This document shows, one piece after another, positions 32,891 to 41,382 of a DNA stretch of 64,000 nucleotides. Position 1 is the stretch's first letter; each line of letters begins with the position of its first letter. A program made the translations under genes and the position numbers. Source of the DNA: Mycobacterium sp. IS-1590. GTDB lineage: Bacteria > Actinomycetota > Actinomycetes > Mycobacteriales > Mycobacteriaceae. The notes under the pieces were generated by a model. That model searched no databases. It was given only the letters and a program-made list of their open reading frames with translations, and was not told the DNA's origin. The DNA is taken from contig NZ_LQIW01000034.1 in the NCBI RefSeq assembly GCF_001500025.1, positions 1 to 64,000 on the forward strand, in the 5' to 3' direction.

Positions 32891-34668
32891 TGGCCGAGGG
32901 AGTAGGGCTGTCGGTTGGCGCCACCAACCTGGCGGCCGTCGTCGTGGGCGTCTCCGCCCTGTCCCGGTCGCCGGTGTTGACGCGGTTTCCGCACCGGCCG
33001 CCCGAGGTCGGCGTGCCCAGCGAGAACCGCAACCTCGACGAACGCGGCCTGATCCTGACCGACTTCGTCGACCGGGTGGGGGACCCGGTCGGCATCGTCG
33101 CCGCCGACGGTTCCACTCACAATGCCGAAGTCGTGCTCGCCGACGCCCTGCGAGCGTTGCTTCACGCGGTCGGGGGCGGCCGGAGCCCCGTCGGCAACAT
33201 CGCGGTGACGCACCCGGCGCACTGGCGGCCCGCCTCCGTCGACGCGCTGCGCGGGGCGCTGGCCGCCGTTCCCGAGTTCCAGCGGCCCCGGCCGGCGCCC
33301 GTCGTCTCCGATGCAGTGGCAGCGCTGACCTCTCTGCAGGACGAACCGGGGGTACCGACCCGCGGCGTCATCGCGCTCTGTGACTTCGGCGGGACCGGCA
33401 CCAGCATCAGCCTCTTCGATGCGGGTAACGGCTACACGCAGATCGGTGACACCGTCCGCCACCACGACCTGTCCGGTGACCTGATCGACCAGGCGCTGCT
33501 GACCCATGTCCTCGATGATCTGTCGGCGGCCGGGGCCGTCGACCTGTCCAGCACCTCGGCGATCGGCTCATTGTCGCGGTTGCGTGCGCAGTGCCGCGGC
33601 GCCAAGGAGCGGCTGTCCACAGCGGCGTTCACCTCGCTGGTGGCCGAACTGCCCGGGCACCGCAGCGACGTGCGGCTGACCCGCACCGAACTCGACGAAG
33701 TGCTGAGCGGGCCCCTCGCGGCCTTCGCCGACACCCTGCAGGAAACGTTGGAGCGCAATCGGATTGGTGAACTCGCGGCCGTGGCATCGGTCGGCGGCGG
33801 GGCGCGGATCCCGGCCGTCACCACCACGCTCTCGGAACGGTTCCGGGCGCCGGTCATCACCTCGGCCCACCCCGAACTGGCCCCGGCGGTGGGCGGCGGA
33901 TTGGCCGCCGTGCGAGGCACCGTCGAAGAGGGGATGACCGCGATGTCCGCGGCTCCCGGGGCTGCTGCCGCCGCGGCCGCGGCGACCGCGATGGCCCCTG
34001 AGGTCGACTCCCTGGCCGACGAAGGGTCGCCACAGTCGGGGTCCTTCGGCGCTTTGGCCTGGTCGGACGCCGAGGAGCTGCCCGACGTCCCCGAGGCCAT
34101 GGCCACCGACCCCTACGACTACGGCCCGCCCGCCGCGGGCGCCGCCGATGTGCGCCCTCAAATGCAGTTCGAGGACGAGTCGTGGGACGACCTGCCGCCG
34201 CGACCGGTGCCCTGGTATCGCAATCCGGTGGTCCCGATGGCCGGCGGTGTCCTCGTCCTGCTGGCCGTGTTGGTGGCCGCGGTGCTGTGGGTGATGTCCG
34301 GCGACGAGTCGGCACCCGATCCCGCGTCGACCACACCGCCCATGACGGTGACCCCGCGGCCCACGACACCGACCACCGCCGAGCCGCCACCACCGCCGGC
34401 CACCCAGGCGCCGCAGACCGTCTACCGGCCGCCTCCGCCGGTGACCCAGACCGTCACCGAGGCGCCCCCGTCGCCCGAGCCGCCGCCCCCGTCGCCGGAA
34501 CCGCCGCCGCCGTCGGAGCCGCCCCCCACAACCGAGCCGCCACCCACCACGACGGCACCGCCGGCGACCACGCAGCCGCCGCCGTGGAGCCCGACCGCGC
34601 CGTACCCGACGATCCCGGGTCTGCCGTGGGTGCCGGCCCCGCAACTGCCCGGTCAACCCGCCCCGTAG
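32890..34668 (+). CDS. Hsp70/actin-fold protein with a transmembrane helix and proline-rich tail
   Basis: From the ATG at 32890 the protein has 592 residues. Residues 1-345 look like an actin/Hsp70 ATPase domain: GLSVGATNLAAVVVG (phosphate 1), VTHPAHW, VIALCDFGGTGTSISLFD (phosphate 2), then LIDQALLTHVL and VASVGGGARIP. There is no Hsp70 peptide-binding domain. An acidic linker follows, then a transmembrane helix (about 447-469) and an extracellular Pro/Thr-rich tail to the end. It is therefore predicted to be a membrane-anchored cytoplasmic ATPase with an external arm, perhaps in envelope sensing or scaffolding. Coupled translation with the dehydrogenase is seen in the sequence; a shared function is not shown. 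Confidence 0.82.
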   Translation: MAEGVGLSVGATNLAAVVVGVSALSRSPVLTRFPHRPPEVGVPSENRNLDERGLILTDFVDRVGDPVGIVAADGSTHNAEVVLADALRALLHAVGGGRSPVGNIAVTHPAHWRPASVDALRGALAAVPEFQRPRPAPVVSDAVAALTSLQDEPGVPTRGVIALCDFGGTGTSISLFDAGNGYTQIGDTVRHHDLSGDLIDQALLTHVLDDLSAAGAVDLSSTSAIGSLSRLRAQCRGAKERLSTAAFTSLVAELPGHRSDVRLTRTELDEVLSGPLAAFADTLQETLERNRIGELAAVASVGGGARIPAVTTTLSERFRAPVITSAHPELAPAVGGGLAAVRGTVEEGMTAMSAAPGAAAAAAAATAMAPEVDSLADEGSPQSGSFGALAWSDAEELPDVPEAMATDPYDYGPPAAGAADVRPQMQFEDESWDDLPPRPVPWYRNPVVPMAGGVLVLLAVLVAAVLWVMSGDESAPDPASTTPPMTVTPRPTTPTTAEPPPPPATQAPQTVYRPPPPVTQTVTEAPPSPEPPPPSPEPPPPSEPPPTTEPPPTTTAPPATTQPPPWSPTAPYPTIPGLPWVPAPQLPGQPAP

Positions 34669-34734
34669 CACTTCTCGCGCTGGCAAGATATCGGCGTAGC
34701 GCTGAATTTTGCCATCTGGGGTTAGGGTGTCGGC

Positions 34735-35697
34735 ATGCATACGGTCGCGGTCGTCGCGCTTCCGAACACCATCGCGTTCGACCTGGGCACCGCGGTCGAG
34801 GTGTTCGGACGCGCTCGACTTCCCTCCGGCGAGCCGGGATACCGCGTCGTCGTGTGCGCGACGGCTCCGGTCGTCGCCGCCGGCCCGCTCGCCATCGCGA
34901 GCGACCACGGGATCGCAGATCTGCGGCGCGCCGATACCATCGTGGTGCCCGGTTGCGACAACCTGGACACGCCGCCGCCCGATGAGCTCGTCGACGCGCT
35001 GCGATCGGCCCACCTCCGCGCGGCGCGTATCGCATCCATCTGCACGGGTGCGTTCACGCTCGCGGAGACCGGAATGCTCGACGGTAGGCGGGCGACCACC
35101 CACTGGGTGGCCGCCGAGCTGTTCCGCGCGCGTTATCCCGATGTGCACCTCGATCCCGACGTCCTCTACGTCGACGAGGGCGACATCCTCACGTCGGCGG
35201 GCGCGTCGGCCGGGCTCGACCTGTGCCTGCACATGGTGGCGCTCGATCACGGCAGCGCGGTGGCCGCCGACGCCGCGCGCATGGCGGTCGCACCGTTGCA
35301 CCGCAGCGGGGGGCAAGCCCAGTTCATCGTGCGAAATCGCCCGGCCGCAAACAGCATTGCCGAGCGGACCACGCTCGACGGCCTGCTGTCATGGATCGAG
35401 CACAACGCGCATCGCGACCTCACGCTTGCCGACCTGGCGGCGCACGCGGCGCTCAGCGTGCGGACCCTCAACCGGCGCTTTCAGGCCGAGACGGGGCAGA
35501 CGCCGATGCAATGGCTGACGGGAGTGCGCATTCGCCATGCGCAGCAGCTGTTGGAGAGCACCGACCACGGCGTCGAACGCATCGGCCGCGAGGTGGGCTT
35601 CACCTCCGCGGCCAACTTCCGCGACCAGTTCCGGCGGCTGACCGGTGTGCCGCCGCAAAGCTACCGCAACACATTTCGCGAGCGCATCGCCGGTTGA
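34735..35697 (+). CDS. GlxA-type transcriptional regulator (DJ-1/PfpI domain plus AraC HTH)
   Basis: The 320-residue protein joins an N-terminal DJ-1/PfpI-like domain (about 1-190), with IASICTGAFTLAETGMLDGR containing the nucleophile-elbow cysteine region, to a C-terminal AraC/XylS DNA-binding domain (about 215-315: LTLADLAAHAALSVRTLNRR, IGREVGFTSAANFRDQFRR). This combination is the GlxA regulator family, which in other bacteria controls glycine-betaine, carnitine or arginine-related metabolism. No target is evident here. It ends 4 nt from the convergent methyltransferase gene. Confidence 0.88.
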   Translation: MHTVAVVALPNTIAFDLGTAVEVFGRARLPSGEPGYRVVVCATAPVVAAGPLAIASDHGIADLRRADTIVVPGCDNLDTPPPDELVDALRSAHLRAARIASICTGAFTLAETGMLDGRRATTHWVAAELFRARYPDVHLDPDVLYVDEGDILTSAGASAGLDLCLHMVALDHGSAVAADAARMAVAPLHRSGGQAQFIVRNRPAANSIAERTTLDGLLSWIEHNAHRDLTLADLAAHAALSVRTLNRRFQAETGQTPMQWLTGVRIRHAQQLLESTDHGVERIGREVGFTSAANFRDQFRRLTGVPPQSYRNTFRERIAG

Positions 35698-35701
35698 CGG
35701 C

Positions 35702-36790
35702 TCAGGGGTTCCTCGGTTTCTTGGTCAACACCAGGTGCGCCATCGGGATCTGAGTCTTCTCGGGGGCCGCGGCAAGCCGGTCCGCCAGACCCGCCTCCAG
35801 GCGATCGAACAACTGGTCCGATCGAGGGTCGGCGGCACCGCCGTCGAGCGTGGTCGCCAGCGTCGGGAACACCGCCGCCCTGGCGAATGACGCCCATTGC
35901 GCCCCGAATGTCGTTGCGTTGCCGTCGAGTTGATACTGCTGCCAGAACCGGTCACCAGCGTCGAAGATCTCGAGATGTTCGATCTCGAGTTGTTCGAAGC
36001 GGCCCTTCGGGGCGAACGGCGCCAAAAAGTCCTGTTCCCGGCGCCCGACGATCGGGATGCCCATCCGATGCACCTCGTCGGCCGTCAGCAAGCCGTCGGC
36101 GGCCACGTCATCGATGGCATCGACCAGTGCGTCGAGCACCGAGCGATATCCCACCTCGCCGTTGTCATCCACCGCCGTCGTCATCACGACGAGACGACCG
36201 CCCCGGCGCAGTTCACGACCGCGGAACGCGATGAACTCGTGCCAGTCGGTGGCGGCCTGCCTGGCGTACGCGGCGCGCACGGTCTCGTCACGGCTGTAGG
36301 CCACGTGGACGTGGTCGGGGATCGGCGCGGGAACACGGCTGAGCCAATGGATCGCCCACGAACTCCAACCGAGGTTCACACTGCTCGACGGCATGATCTG
36401 CGAATAGAACGACCGGCCGATCGCGGACGCGAACGCCGCGGAATCCTTGCTGAGATAGGTGTCGGGATCCTCGGCCAGGGTGCGGAACAGCGCGGTGAAG
36501 TCGTTTTCCGGTACATCGGTGTGTACGACCAGAGTGGGGTGGTCAGTGCGGGTCCGCTTGCGCACCAACGCGATTGCCGCGCATATCGGCAGGAGCGAGT
36601 TGTGGCCGGTCGACGCGCCGTAGTCGGCGATGACGAACGGTTGCGGAGGCCTCGGGATCGGCACGGCGGCGGCCGCCTCCTCGAAGAGCTTGATCGCCCC
36701 CGCTAGACCGGCGGCCTGCAGACGTGAACCGGCGGTGTACGACCCGCTCTCCATCGGCTCGGGCCGCACGACGATGCTCGACTCGGGCAT
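35702..36790 (-). CDS. SABATH-like carboxyl methyltransferase
   Basis: From the ATG at 36790 the protein has 362 residues. It resembles the SABATH (salicylate/jasmonate carboxyl methyltransferase, Methyltransf_7) family: an N-terminal substrate segment with ESGSYTAGSRLQAAGL, the SAM site FVIADYGASTGHNSL, then VHTDVPENDFTALF and SFYSQIMPSSSVNLGWSSWAIHWLSRVP, which aligns with the plant signature around SSYSLMWLS. Mycobacteria have a fatty-acid O-methyltransferase of this general type, so a free fatty acid or another carboxylate is a plausible acceptor. That assignment is inferred. Upstream in-frame sequence to 37021 is not coding-like. Confidence 0.82.
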   Translation of the reverse strand: MPESSIVVRPEPMESGSYTAGSRLQAAGLAGAIKLFEEAAAAVPIPRPPQPFVIADYGASTGHNSLLPICAAIALVRKRTRTDHPTLVVHTDVPENDFTALFRTLAEDPDTYLSKDSAAFASAIGRSFYSQIMPSSSVNLGWSSWAIHWLSRVPAPIPDHVHVAYSRDETVRAAYARQAATDWHEFIAFRGRELRRGGRLVVMTTAVDDNGEVGYRSVLDALVDAIDDVAADGLLTADEVHRMGIPIVGRREQDFLAPFAPKGRFEQLEIEHLEIFDAGDRFWQQYQLDGNATTFGAQWASFARAAVFPTLATTLDGGAADPRSDQLFDRLEAGLADRLAAAPEKTQIPMAHLVLTKKPRNP

Positions 36791-36926
36791 CGCGACCTCC
36801 GTGACGTGCGGACAACAGGTTGGTCGTATCCGACGGTAGTCCCCGCGGGCCGTCGCCGCCGACGGAGGTCGACGTATCCGTTGCAACACCGCGCCGCGCG
36901 CCCCCGGCCGTGCCAAACTTCTGCCC

Positions 36927-37670
36927 ATGAGCGGAAGGGTCGGCCCGCGCGTCGCCGTCGTCGTCTCCGCGTCGACCCTCGTGATCGCCGTCGTCGGCTT
37001 CATCGTCACGCTGGTGTTCAACGCGTTCGTCCTCGATGACTTCGACGCCTACGGGGAAGTGCCGATTCCGGGGTCCGGCAGCATCGAGTTGCCGGCGGGC
37101 GAGGTGACCGTCAGCTTCCACACCGTCACCACCGGGCAACCGACCAGTGGTTTCCCGATTCCCGCGCTCAGCATCAACATCGACGCGCCCGACGGTGCGG
37201 CAGATCCCGTGGTGACCGAAAGCATCGGCGGCACAACCACCGTGAACAGCGACACCCATGTGCGAATCTGGGAGGTCCAGATCGCCGAACGTGGCATCTA
37301 TCGAGTCTCGACCGACGGCAGTGTGGACGGATACATCAACCCGCGGCTCTCTTTCGGCCACGGTAGTTCGTACGGCTGGCTGGCGTGGTTGTTCGGTGGG
37401 TTGGCCGCGCTGGGGGTGCTCGCGCTCATCGCCGCTCTGATCTGGTCGGCACGAGCGGCCAAGGCGGCGCGTCCGCTGGCGCCGCACGAGATCGTCAACG
37501 CCGACGCTCCGCCGACGCTTCGAGCGGTGTCGACGCCCGCCTCGGCGTATCAACCCGACGACCGGGGCGTGCGCCTCGAGCAGTTGAAGCAGCTGGCCGC
37601 ACTTCGCGATTCGGGTGCGCTGACCGAAGCTGAGTTCGAGGCGGAGAAGCGCCGCATCCTCGAGCGCTAG
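36927..37670 (+). CDS. Membrane protein with C-terminal SHOCT domain
   Basis: The 247-residue protein has an N-terminal helix (about 8-32), an extracytoplasmic beta-rich region (about 40-145) and a second helix (about 151-172). After that comes a cytoplasmic linker and a SHOCT motif at the C-terminus (LEQLKQLAALRDSGALTEAEFEAEKRRIL). SHOCT domains are short oligomerisation or tethering modules found in many actinobacterial membrane proteins. The function is unknown. Its stop codon sits in a hairpin shared with the convergent metallo-hydrolase gene. Confidence 0.8.
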   Translation: MSGRVGPRVAVVVSASTLVIAVVGFIVTLVFNAFVLDDFDAYGEVPIPGSGSIELPAGEVTVSFHTVTTGQPTSGFPIPALSINIDAPDGAADPVVTESIGGTTTVNSDTHVRIWEVQIAERGIYRVSTDGSVDGYINPRLSFGHGSSYGWLAWLFGGLAALGVLALIAALIWSARAAKAARPLAPHEIVNADAPPTLRAVSTPASAYQPDDRGVRLEQLKQLAALRDSGALTEAEFEAEKRRILER

Positions 37671-37693
37671 CTGCCCTGTTCCGATCGGCAGCT
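37669..37693. terminator. Hairpin across both stop codons, possible bidirectional terminator
   Basis: AGCTGCC (37669-37675) pairs with GGCAGCT (37687-37693) around an 11-nt loop, between the convergent SHOCT and metallo-hydrolase genes. The arms include the stop codons of both. There is no U-tract, which is usual for mycobacterial terminators. Confidence 0.45.
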
Positions 37694-38322
37694 CAGCTGC
37701 CGCGGGCCACCCACTCGTCGTAGTTGACGAGCTCGTCTCCGATGGTGGTGGAGTCACCGTGTCCGGTGTAGACGACGGTGTGGTCGGGCAGCTTTCCCAA
37801 CCGGCCGGAGATCGACTCGAGGATGGTGGGGAAGTCGGAGAAGGACCGCCCTGTCGCGCCCGGCCCACCCTGGAAGAGGGTGTCGCCGGAGAACACCGCG
37901 TTCAACTCCGGCGCGTGCCAGCACACCGAACCCGGCGAATGTCCAGGCGTGTGCAGGGCGCGGAGCTCGGTCCCGGCGACCCGCAGCGTGTCGCCGTCGC
38001 TGACGGTGCGGAAGTCACTGTCCGGGTGCGTCATTCGCCACAACATGTCGTCGGCCGGGTGCATCAGCACCGGGGCGTCGAGCGCCGCGCCCAGTTCGGG
38101 CGCGACCGTAACATGGTCGTTGTGCCCGTGTGTGCACACCACCGCGACCACATGCCGACCCCCGACGGCGTTGACGATCGGTCCCGCGTCGTGCGCCGCG
38201 TCGAACACCACCACCTCGGAGTCGTCGCCGACGATCCAGATATTGTTGTCGACTTCCCAACTGCCGCCGTCGAGTTCGAAGGTGCCATGGGTGACCACCC
38301 GGCCGATCGGTCCGCCGTTCAC
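37693..38322 (-). CDS. Metallo-beta-lactamase-fold hydrolase (MscR partner)
   Basis: This 209-residue MBL-fold hydrolase has the metal-binding motif VVCTHGHNDHV, the downstream ligands LHTPGHSPGSVCW and FSGDTLFQGGPG, and the final histidine in VVYTGHGDS. This is the glyoxalase II-like subgroup. The start overlaps the mscR stop by 4 nt, and the same pair occurs in M. tuberculosis (Rv2259-Rv2260 from memory). It probably hydrolyses a mycothiol thioester formed by MscR when it oxidises the formaldehyde-mycothiol adduct; that role is inferred from the pairing. Confidence 0.88.
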   Translation of the reverse strand: MNGGPIGRVVTHGTFELDGGSWEVDNNIWIVGDDSEVVVFDAAHDAGPIVNAVGGRHVVAVVCTHGHNDHVTVAPELGAALDAPVLMHPADDMLWRMTHPDSDFRTVSDGDTLRVAGTELRALHTPGHSPGSVCWHAPELNAVFSGDTLFQGGPGATGRSFSDFPTILESISGRLGKLPDHTVVYTGHGDSTTIGDELVNYDEWVARGS

Positions 38323-39407
38323 TTCAACACCACCACCGATCGCAGCACCTCGCCTTTGTGCATCTTGTGGAACGCCTCTTCGACGTCGTCGATACCGATG
38401 CGTTCGCTGACGAATTTCTCCAGCGGCAGCCGACCCTGCAGGTACAGGCTGATCAGGGTGGGGAAGTCACGTTCGGGCAGGCAGTCGCCGTACCACGACG
38501 ACTTCAGTGAGCCGCCGCGTGAGAAGAAGTCGATCAGCGGCATCTCCAGCGTCATATCCGGGGTCGGAACGCCCACCAGCACAACGGTTCCCGCGAGGTC
38601 GCGGGCGTAGAACGCCTGCTTCCAGGTCTCCGGCCGCCCGACGGCGTCGATCACCACGTCGGCGCCGAATCCGTCGGTGAGGTCGGCGATGGTTTCCACC
38701 GGGTCGAGTTCGCGGGCGTTGACGGTGTGGGTGGCGCCGAAGTCGCGGGCCCAGTCGAGCTTCTTGTTGTCGGTGTCGACGGCGATGATGCGCTTGGCGC
38801 CGACCAGGGCGGCGCCGGCGATGGCGGCGTCGCCGACGCCGCCGCAGCCGATCACGGCGACGGTGTCGTCACGGCTCACCGCGCCCGTGTTGACTGCGGC
38901 GCCGAGCCCGGCCATCACGCCGCAGCCGAGCAGTCCGGCCACCGCGGGGTCGGCGGCGGGATCGACCTTGGTGCACTGGCCTTCGTGCACAAGCGTCTTG
39001 TCGGCGAACGCGCCGATGCCCAGGGCCGGGGTCAGCTCCGTGCCGTCGGTGAGGGTCATCTTCTGCGCGGCGTTGTGGGTGTCGAAGCACAGGTGCGGAC
39101 GGCCGCGCTTACAGGCCCGGCACTGCCCACACACCGCACGCCAGTTGAGGATCACGAAGTCGCCGGGCTCGACGTTGACGACGCCTTCGCCGACGGCTTC
39201 GACGATGCCCGCGGCCTCGTGGCCCAGCAGGAACGGGAATTCGTCGTTGATGCCGCCCTCCCGGTAGGTCAGGTCGGTGTGGCAGACCCCGCATGCGGTG
39301 ACCTCGACCACCACCTCGCCCGGACCCGGGTCGGGGATCACGATGTCCACGACCTCGACCGGTTCGTCCTTCTTTCGTGAGATCACTCCGCGCACCGTTT
39401 GACTCAT
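38319..39407 (-). CDS. mscR: S-nitrosomycothiol reductase / mycothiol-dependent formaldehyde dehydrogenase
   Basis: The 362-residue zinc-dependent alcohol dehydrogenase matches MscR (class III ADH-like). It has the catalytic zinc motif TACGVCHTDL with GHEAAGIVEAVGEGV, the structural-zinc cysteines in CGQCRACKRGRPHLC, and the NAD-binding motif VIGCGGVGDAAIAGAALVGA. MscR reduces S-nitrosomycothiol and oxidises S-hydroxymethyl-mycothiol, protecting from nitrosative stress and formaldehyde. It is divergent from the DODA-type dioxygenase gene and translationally coupled to the metallo-hydrolase. The upstream start is clear (MSQTVRGVISRKK). Confidence 0.92.
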   Translation of the reverse strand: MSQTVRGVISRKKDEPVEVVDIVIPDPGPGEVVVEVTACGVCHTDLTYREGGINDEFPFLLGHEAAGIVEAVGEGVVNVEPGDFVILNWRAVCGQCRACKRGRPHLCFDTHNAAQKMTLTDGTELTPALGIGAFADKTLVHEGQCTKVDPAADPAVAGLLGCGVMAGLGAAVNTGAVSRDDTVAVIGCGGVGDAAIAGAALVGAKRIIAVDTDNKKLDWARDFGATHTVNARELDPVETIADLTDGFGADVVIDAVGRPETWKQAFYARDLAGTVVLVGVPTPDMTLEMPLIDFFSRGGSLKSSWYGDCLPERDFPTLISLYLQGRLPLEKFVSERIGIDDVEEAFHKMHKGEVLRSVVVLK

Positions 39408-39443
39408 GCATACAACCTATCGGCTTAGGGGAACACTGGGCAC

Positions 39444-40223
39444 ATGGCTGATCCGCTTCCCGCGCTGTTCCTCTCCCACGGTGCGCCGCCGCTGGTGGAC
39501 GACGAGGTGTGGGTGCGTCAACTGGCGGCATGGGCGCAGGAGCTGCCACGTCCGACGGCGGTCCTCGTCGTGTCGGCGCACTGGGAGTCCGCACCGCTGA
39601 CGATCGGGTCGACGTCGACCGAGACGCCGCTGACCTACGACTTCTGGGGTTTCCCGCAGCGCTATTACGAGACGACCTACGACGCGCCCGGCGCCGTCGA
39701 CCTCGCCGCGCGCGTCGAGGCCATGCTGCCGCGCGATGAGCCGGTGCGCCACGACCCCGACCGCAGGCTCGACCACGGCGCCTACGTACCGCTGACGGTG
39801 ATGTATCCCGCCGCGGACATCCCGGTGCTGCAGATCTCGATGCCGACGCTCGATCCACCCGCGCTGCTGCACCTGGGTGAGCGGTTGCGACCGTTGCGCG
39901 ATGAGGGCGTGTTGATCATCGGGTCCGGCTTCACGACGCACGGTTTGCCGTTCCTCGACGACCCGTCACCGGGCGCGGAGCCGCCGGACTGGTCGACGGA
40001 CTTCGACATGTGGGCGGCCGAGATGTTCGCCGCCGGCGACGTCGACGCCCTAATCGACTTCCGTCATCGGGCGCCGGGCATGCCGTATGCACATCCCACC
40101 ATCGAGCACTGGTCGCCGCTGTTCGTCGCGCTCGGCGCCTCCCGCGATCCCGCGCAGCAGGCGCGGCAGGTGATCGACGGCTACTGGATGGGTCTGGCCA
40201 AGAGGTCGATCGAACTGATTTAG
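39444..40223 (+). CDS. DODA-type extradiol ring-cleavage dioxygenase family protein (LigB superfamily)
   Basis: This 259-residue protein belongs to the LigB/DODA class III extradiol dioxygenase family, in which a single metal ion is bound by His residues. Visible motifs are LFLSHGAPPL, VVSAHWES, DHGAYVPLTVMYP, GSGFTTHGL and YAHPTIEHWSPLFVALGA. Family members cleave catechol-type rings; YgiD of E. coli acts on L-DOPA, but the substrate in mycobacteria is unknown. The gene lies 36 nt from, and divergent to, mscR. Confidence 0.88.
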   Translation: MADPLPALFLSHGAPPLVDDEVWVRQLAAWAQELPRPTAVLVVSAHWESAPLTIGSTSTETPLTYDFWGFPQRYYETTYDAPGAVDLAARVEAMLPRDEPVRHDPDRRLDHGAYVPLTVMYPAADIPVLQISMPTLDPPALLHLGERLRPLRDEGVLIIGSGFTTHGLPFLDDPSPGAEPPDWSTDFDMWAAEMFAAGDVDALIDFRHRAPGMPYAHPTIEHWSPLFVALGASRDPAQQARQVIDGYWMGLAKRSIELI

Positions 40224-40295
40224 CCGTTGAACCGCCCGGCGGCGGACTCCGTTGTGCAATGGACAAGAGCTCAGTACGCCGGAAGGGAACCCGCG

Positions 40296-41372
40296 ATGAC
40301 CGATATCGAGCCCAGACCAGCCGCGGACACCACCGAGGAGTTCGCCGCGCGAATGATGTCCGCGATCGACAACGCCAGCCTGGCCCTGCTGTCGTCGATC
40401 GGCCACCAGACCGGGCTGTGGGACACCATGGCCGATTCGGCGCCGGCCACCAGCGCCCAGATCGCCAGTGCCGCGGGACTCAACGAACGCTACGTGCGGG
40501 AGTGGTTGGGCGGTGTGGTCACGGCGGGGGTGGTCGAGTACGACCCCGCGGTGGGCACGTACGTGCTTCCGCCGCAGCGGGCCGCGGTGCTCACCCGGGC
40601 TGCGGGCCCGGACAACCTGGCGCGGTTGGCGCAGTTCATCTCGCTGCTGGGCGAGGTCGAGCAGAAGATCATCGGCTGCTTCAAATCCGGCGGAGGGTTG
40701 TCCTACAGCGAGTACCCGCGGTTCCACACCGTGATGGCCGAGCAGAGTGGGGAGGTGTTCGACGCCGCGCTCGTCGACGTCATCCTGCCGTTGGCCGACG
40801 GAGTTCCGCAGCGGTTGCGCGAAGGGGCCGACGTCGCCGACATCGGTTGCGGCAGCGGGCACGCGATCAACGTGATGGCCCAGGCGTTCCCGGCCAGCCG
40901 GTTCACCGGAATCGACTTCAGCGACGAAGGTCTCGGCGTGGGACGCGCCGAGGCGGCCCGGTTGGGACTGACCAACGCCACCTTCGTCGCCGCCGATGTT
41001 GCGAAGCTCGACATGCCTGAAAGTTACGATGTGATAACGGTTTTCGACGCCATCCACGATCAGGCCGACCCGGCCGCCGTGCTGGCGAACATCTATCGCG
41101 CGCTCAGGCCGGGCGGCTGCCTGCTCATGGTCGACGTCAAGGCCTCGAGCAGGCTGGAGGACAACGTCGGCGCGCCGCTGGCCACGTATCTCTACACGGT
41201 CTCGACGATGCACTGCATGACGGTGTCGCTCGGCCTGAACGGCGCGGGCCTGGGCACCTGCTGGGGCCATCAGCTCGCCGCCTCGATGCTCGCCGACGCC
41301 GGCTTCAGCGACGTCCAGGTACGCGAGGTCGAGACCGATCCGATCAACAACTACTACATCGCGCGCAAGTAG
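40296..41372 (+). CDS. Winged-helix plus SAM methyltransferase protein (Rv2258c-like)
   Basis: From the ATG at 40296 (GGAAGGGA 7 nt upstream) the protein has 358 residues. The N-terminal part (about 10-100) is a winged-helix dimerisation module (LLSSIGHQTGLWDTM, IASAAGLNERYVREWLGGVV). The C-terminal part is a class I methyltransferase (ADIGCGSGHAINVMAQAFP, GIDFSDEGLGVGRAEAA, VITVFDAIHDQADP). This organisation matches the M. tuberculosis Rv2258c type, placed beside mscR there as well. The acceptor is unknown. The final residues (NNYYIARK) follow the family pattern. Confidence 0.85.
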   Translation: MTDIEPRPAADTTEEFAARMMSAIDNASLALLSSIGHQTGLWDTMADSAPATSAQIASAAGLNERYVREWLGGVVTAGVVEYDPAVGTYVLPPQRAAVLTRAAGPDNLARLAQFISLLGEVEQKIIGCFKSGGGLSYSEYPRFHTVMAEQSGEVFDAALVDVILPLADGVPQRLREGADVADIGCGSGHAINVMAQAFPASRFTGIDFSDEGLGVGRAEAARLGLTNATFVAADVAKLDMPESYDVITVFDAIHDQADPAAVLANIYRALRPGGCLLMVDVKASSRLEDNVGAPLATYLYTVSTMHCMTVSLGLNGAGLGTCWGHQLAASMLADAGFSDVQVREVETDPINNYYIARK

Positions 41373-41382
41373 GCTCGGCGCG

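Noticed and set aside
33568..35316. 582-residue reverse-strand frame opposite the Hsp70-like gene
   Set aside because: It is an Arg/Gly-rich shadow produced by high GC content; the forward genes carry clear motifs.
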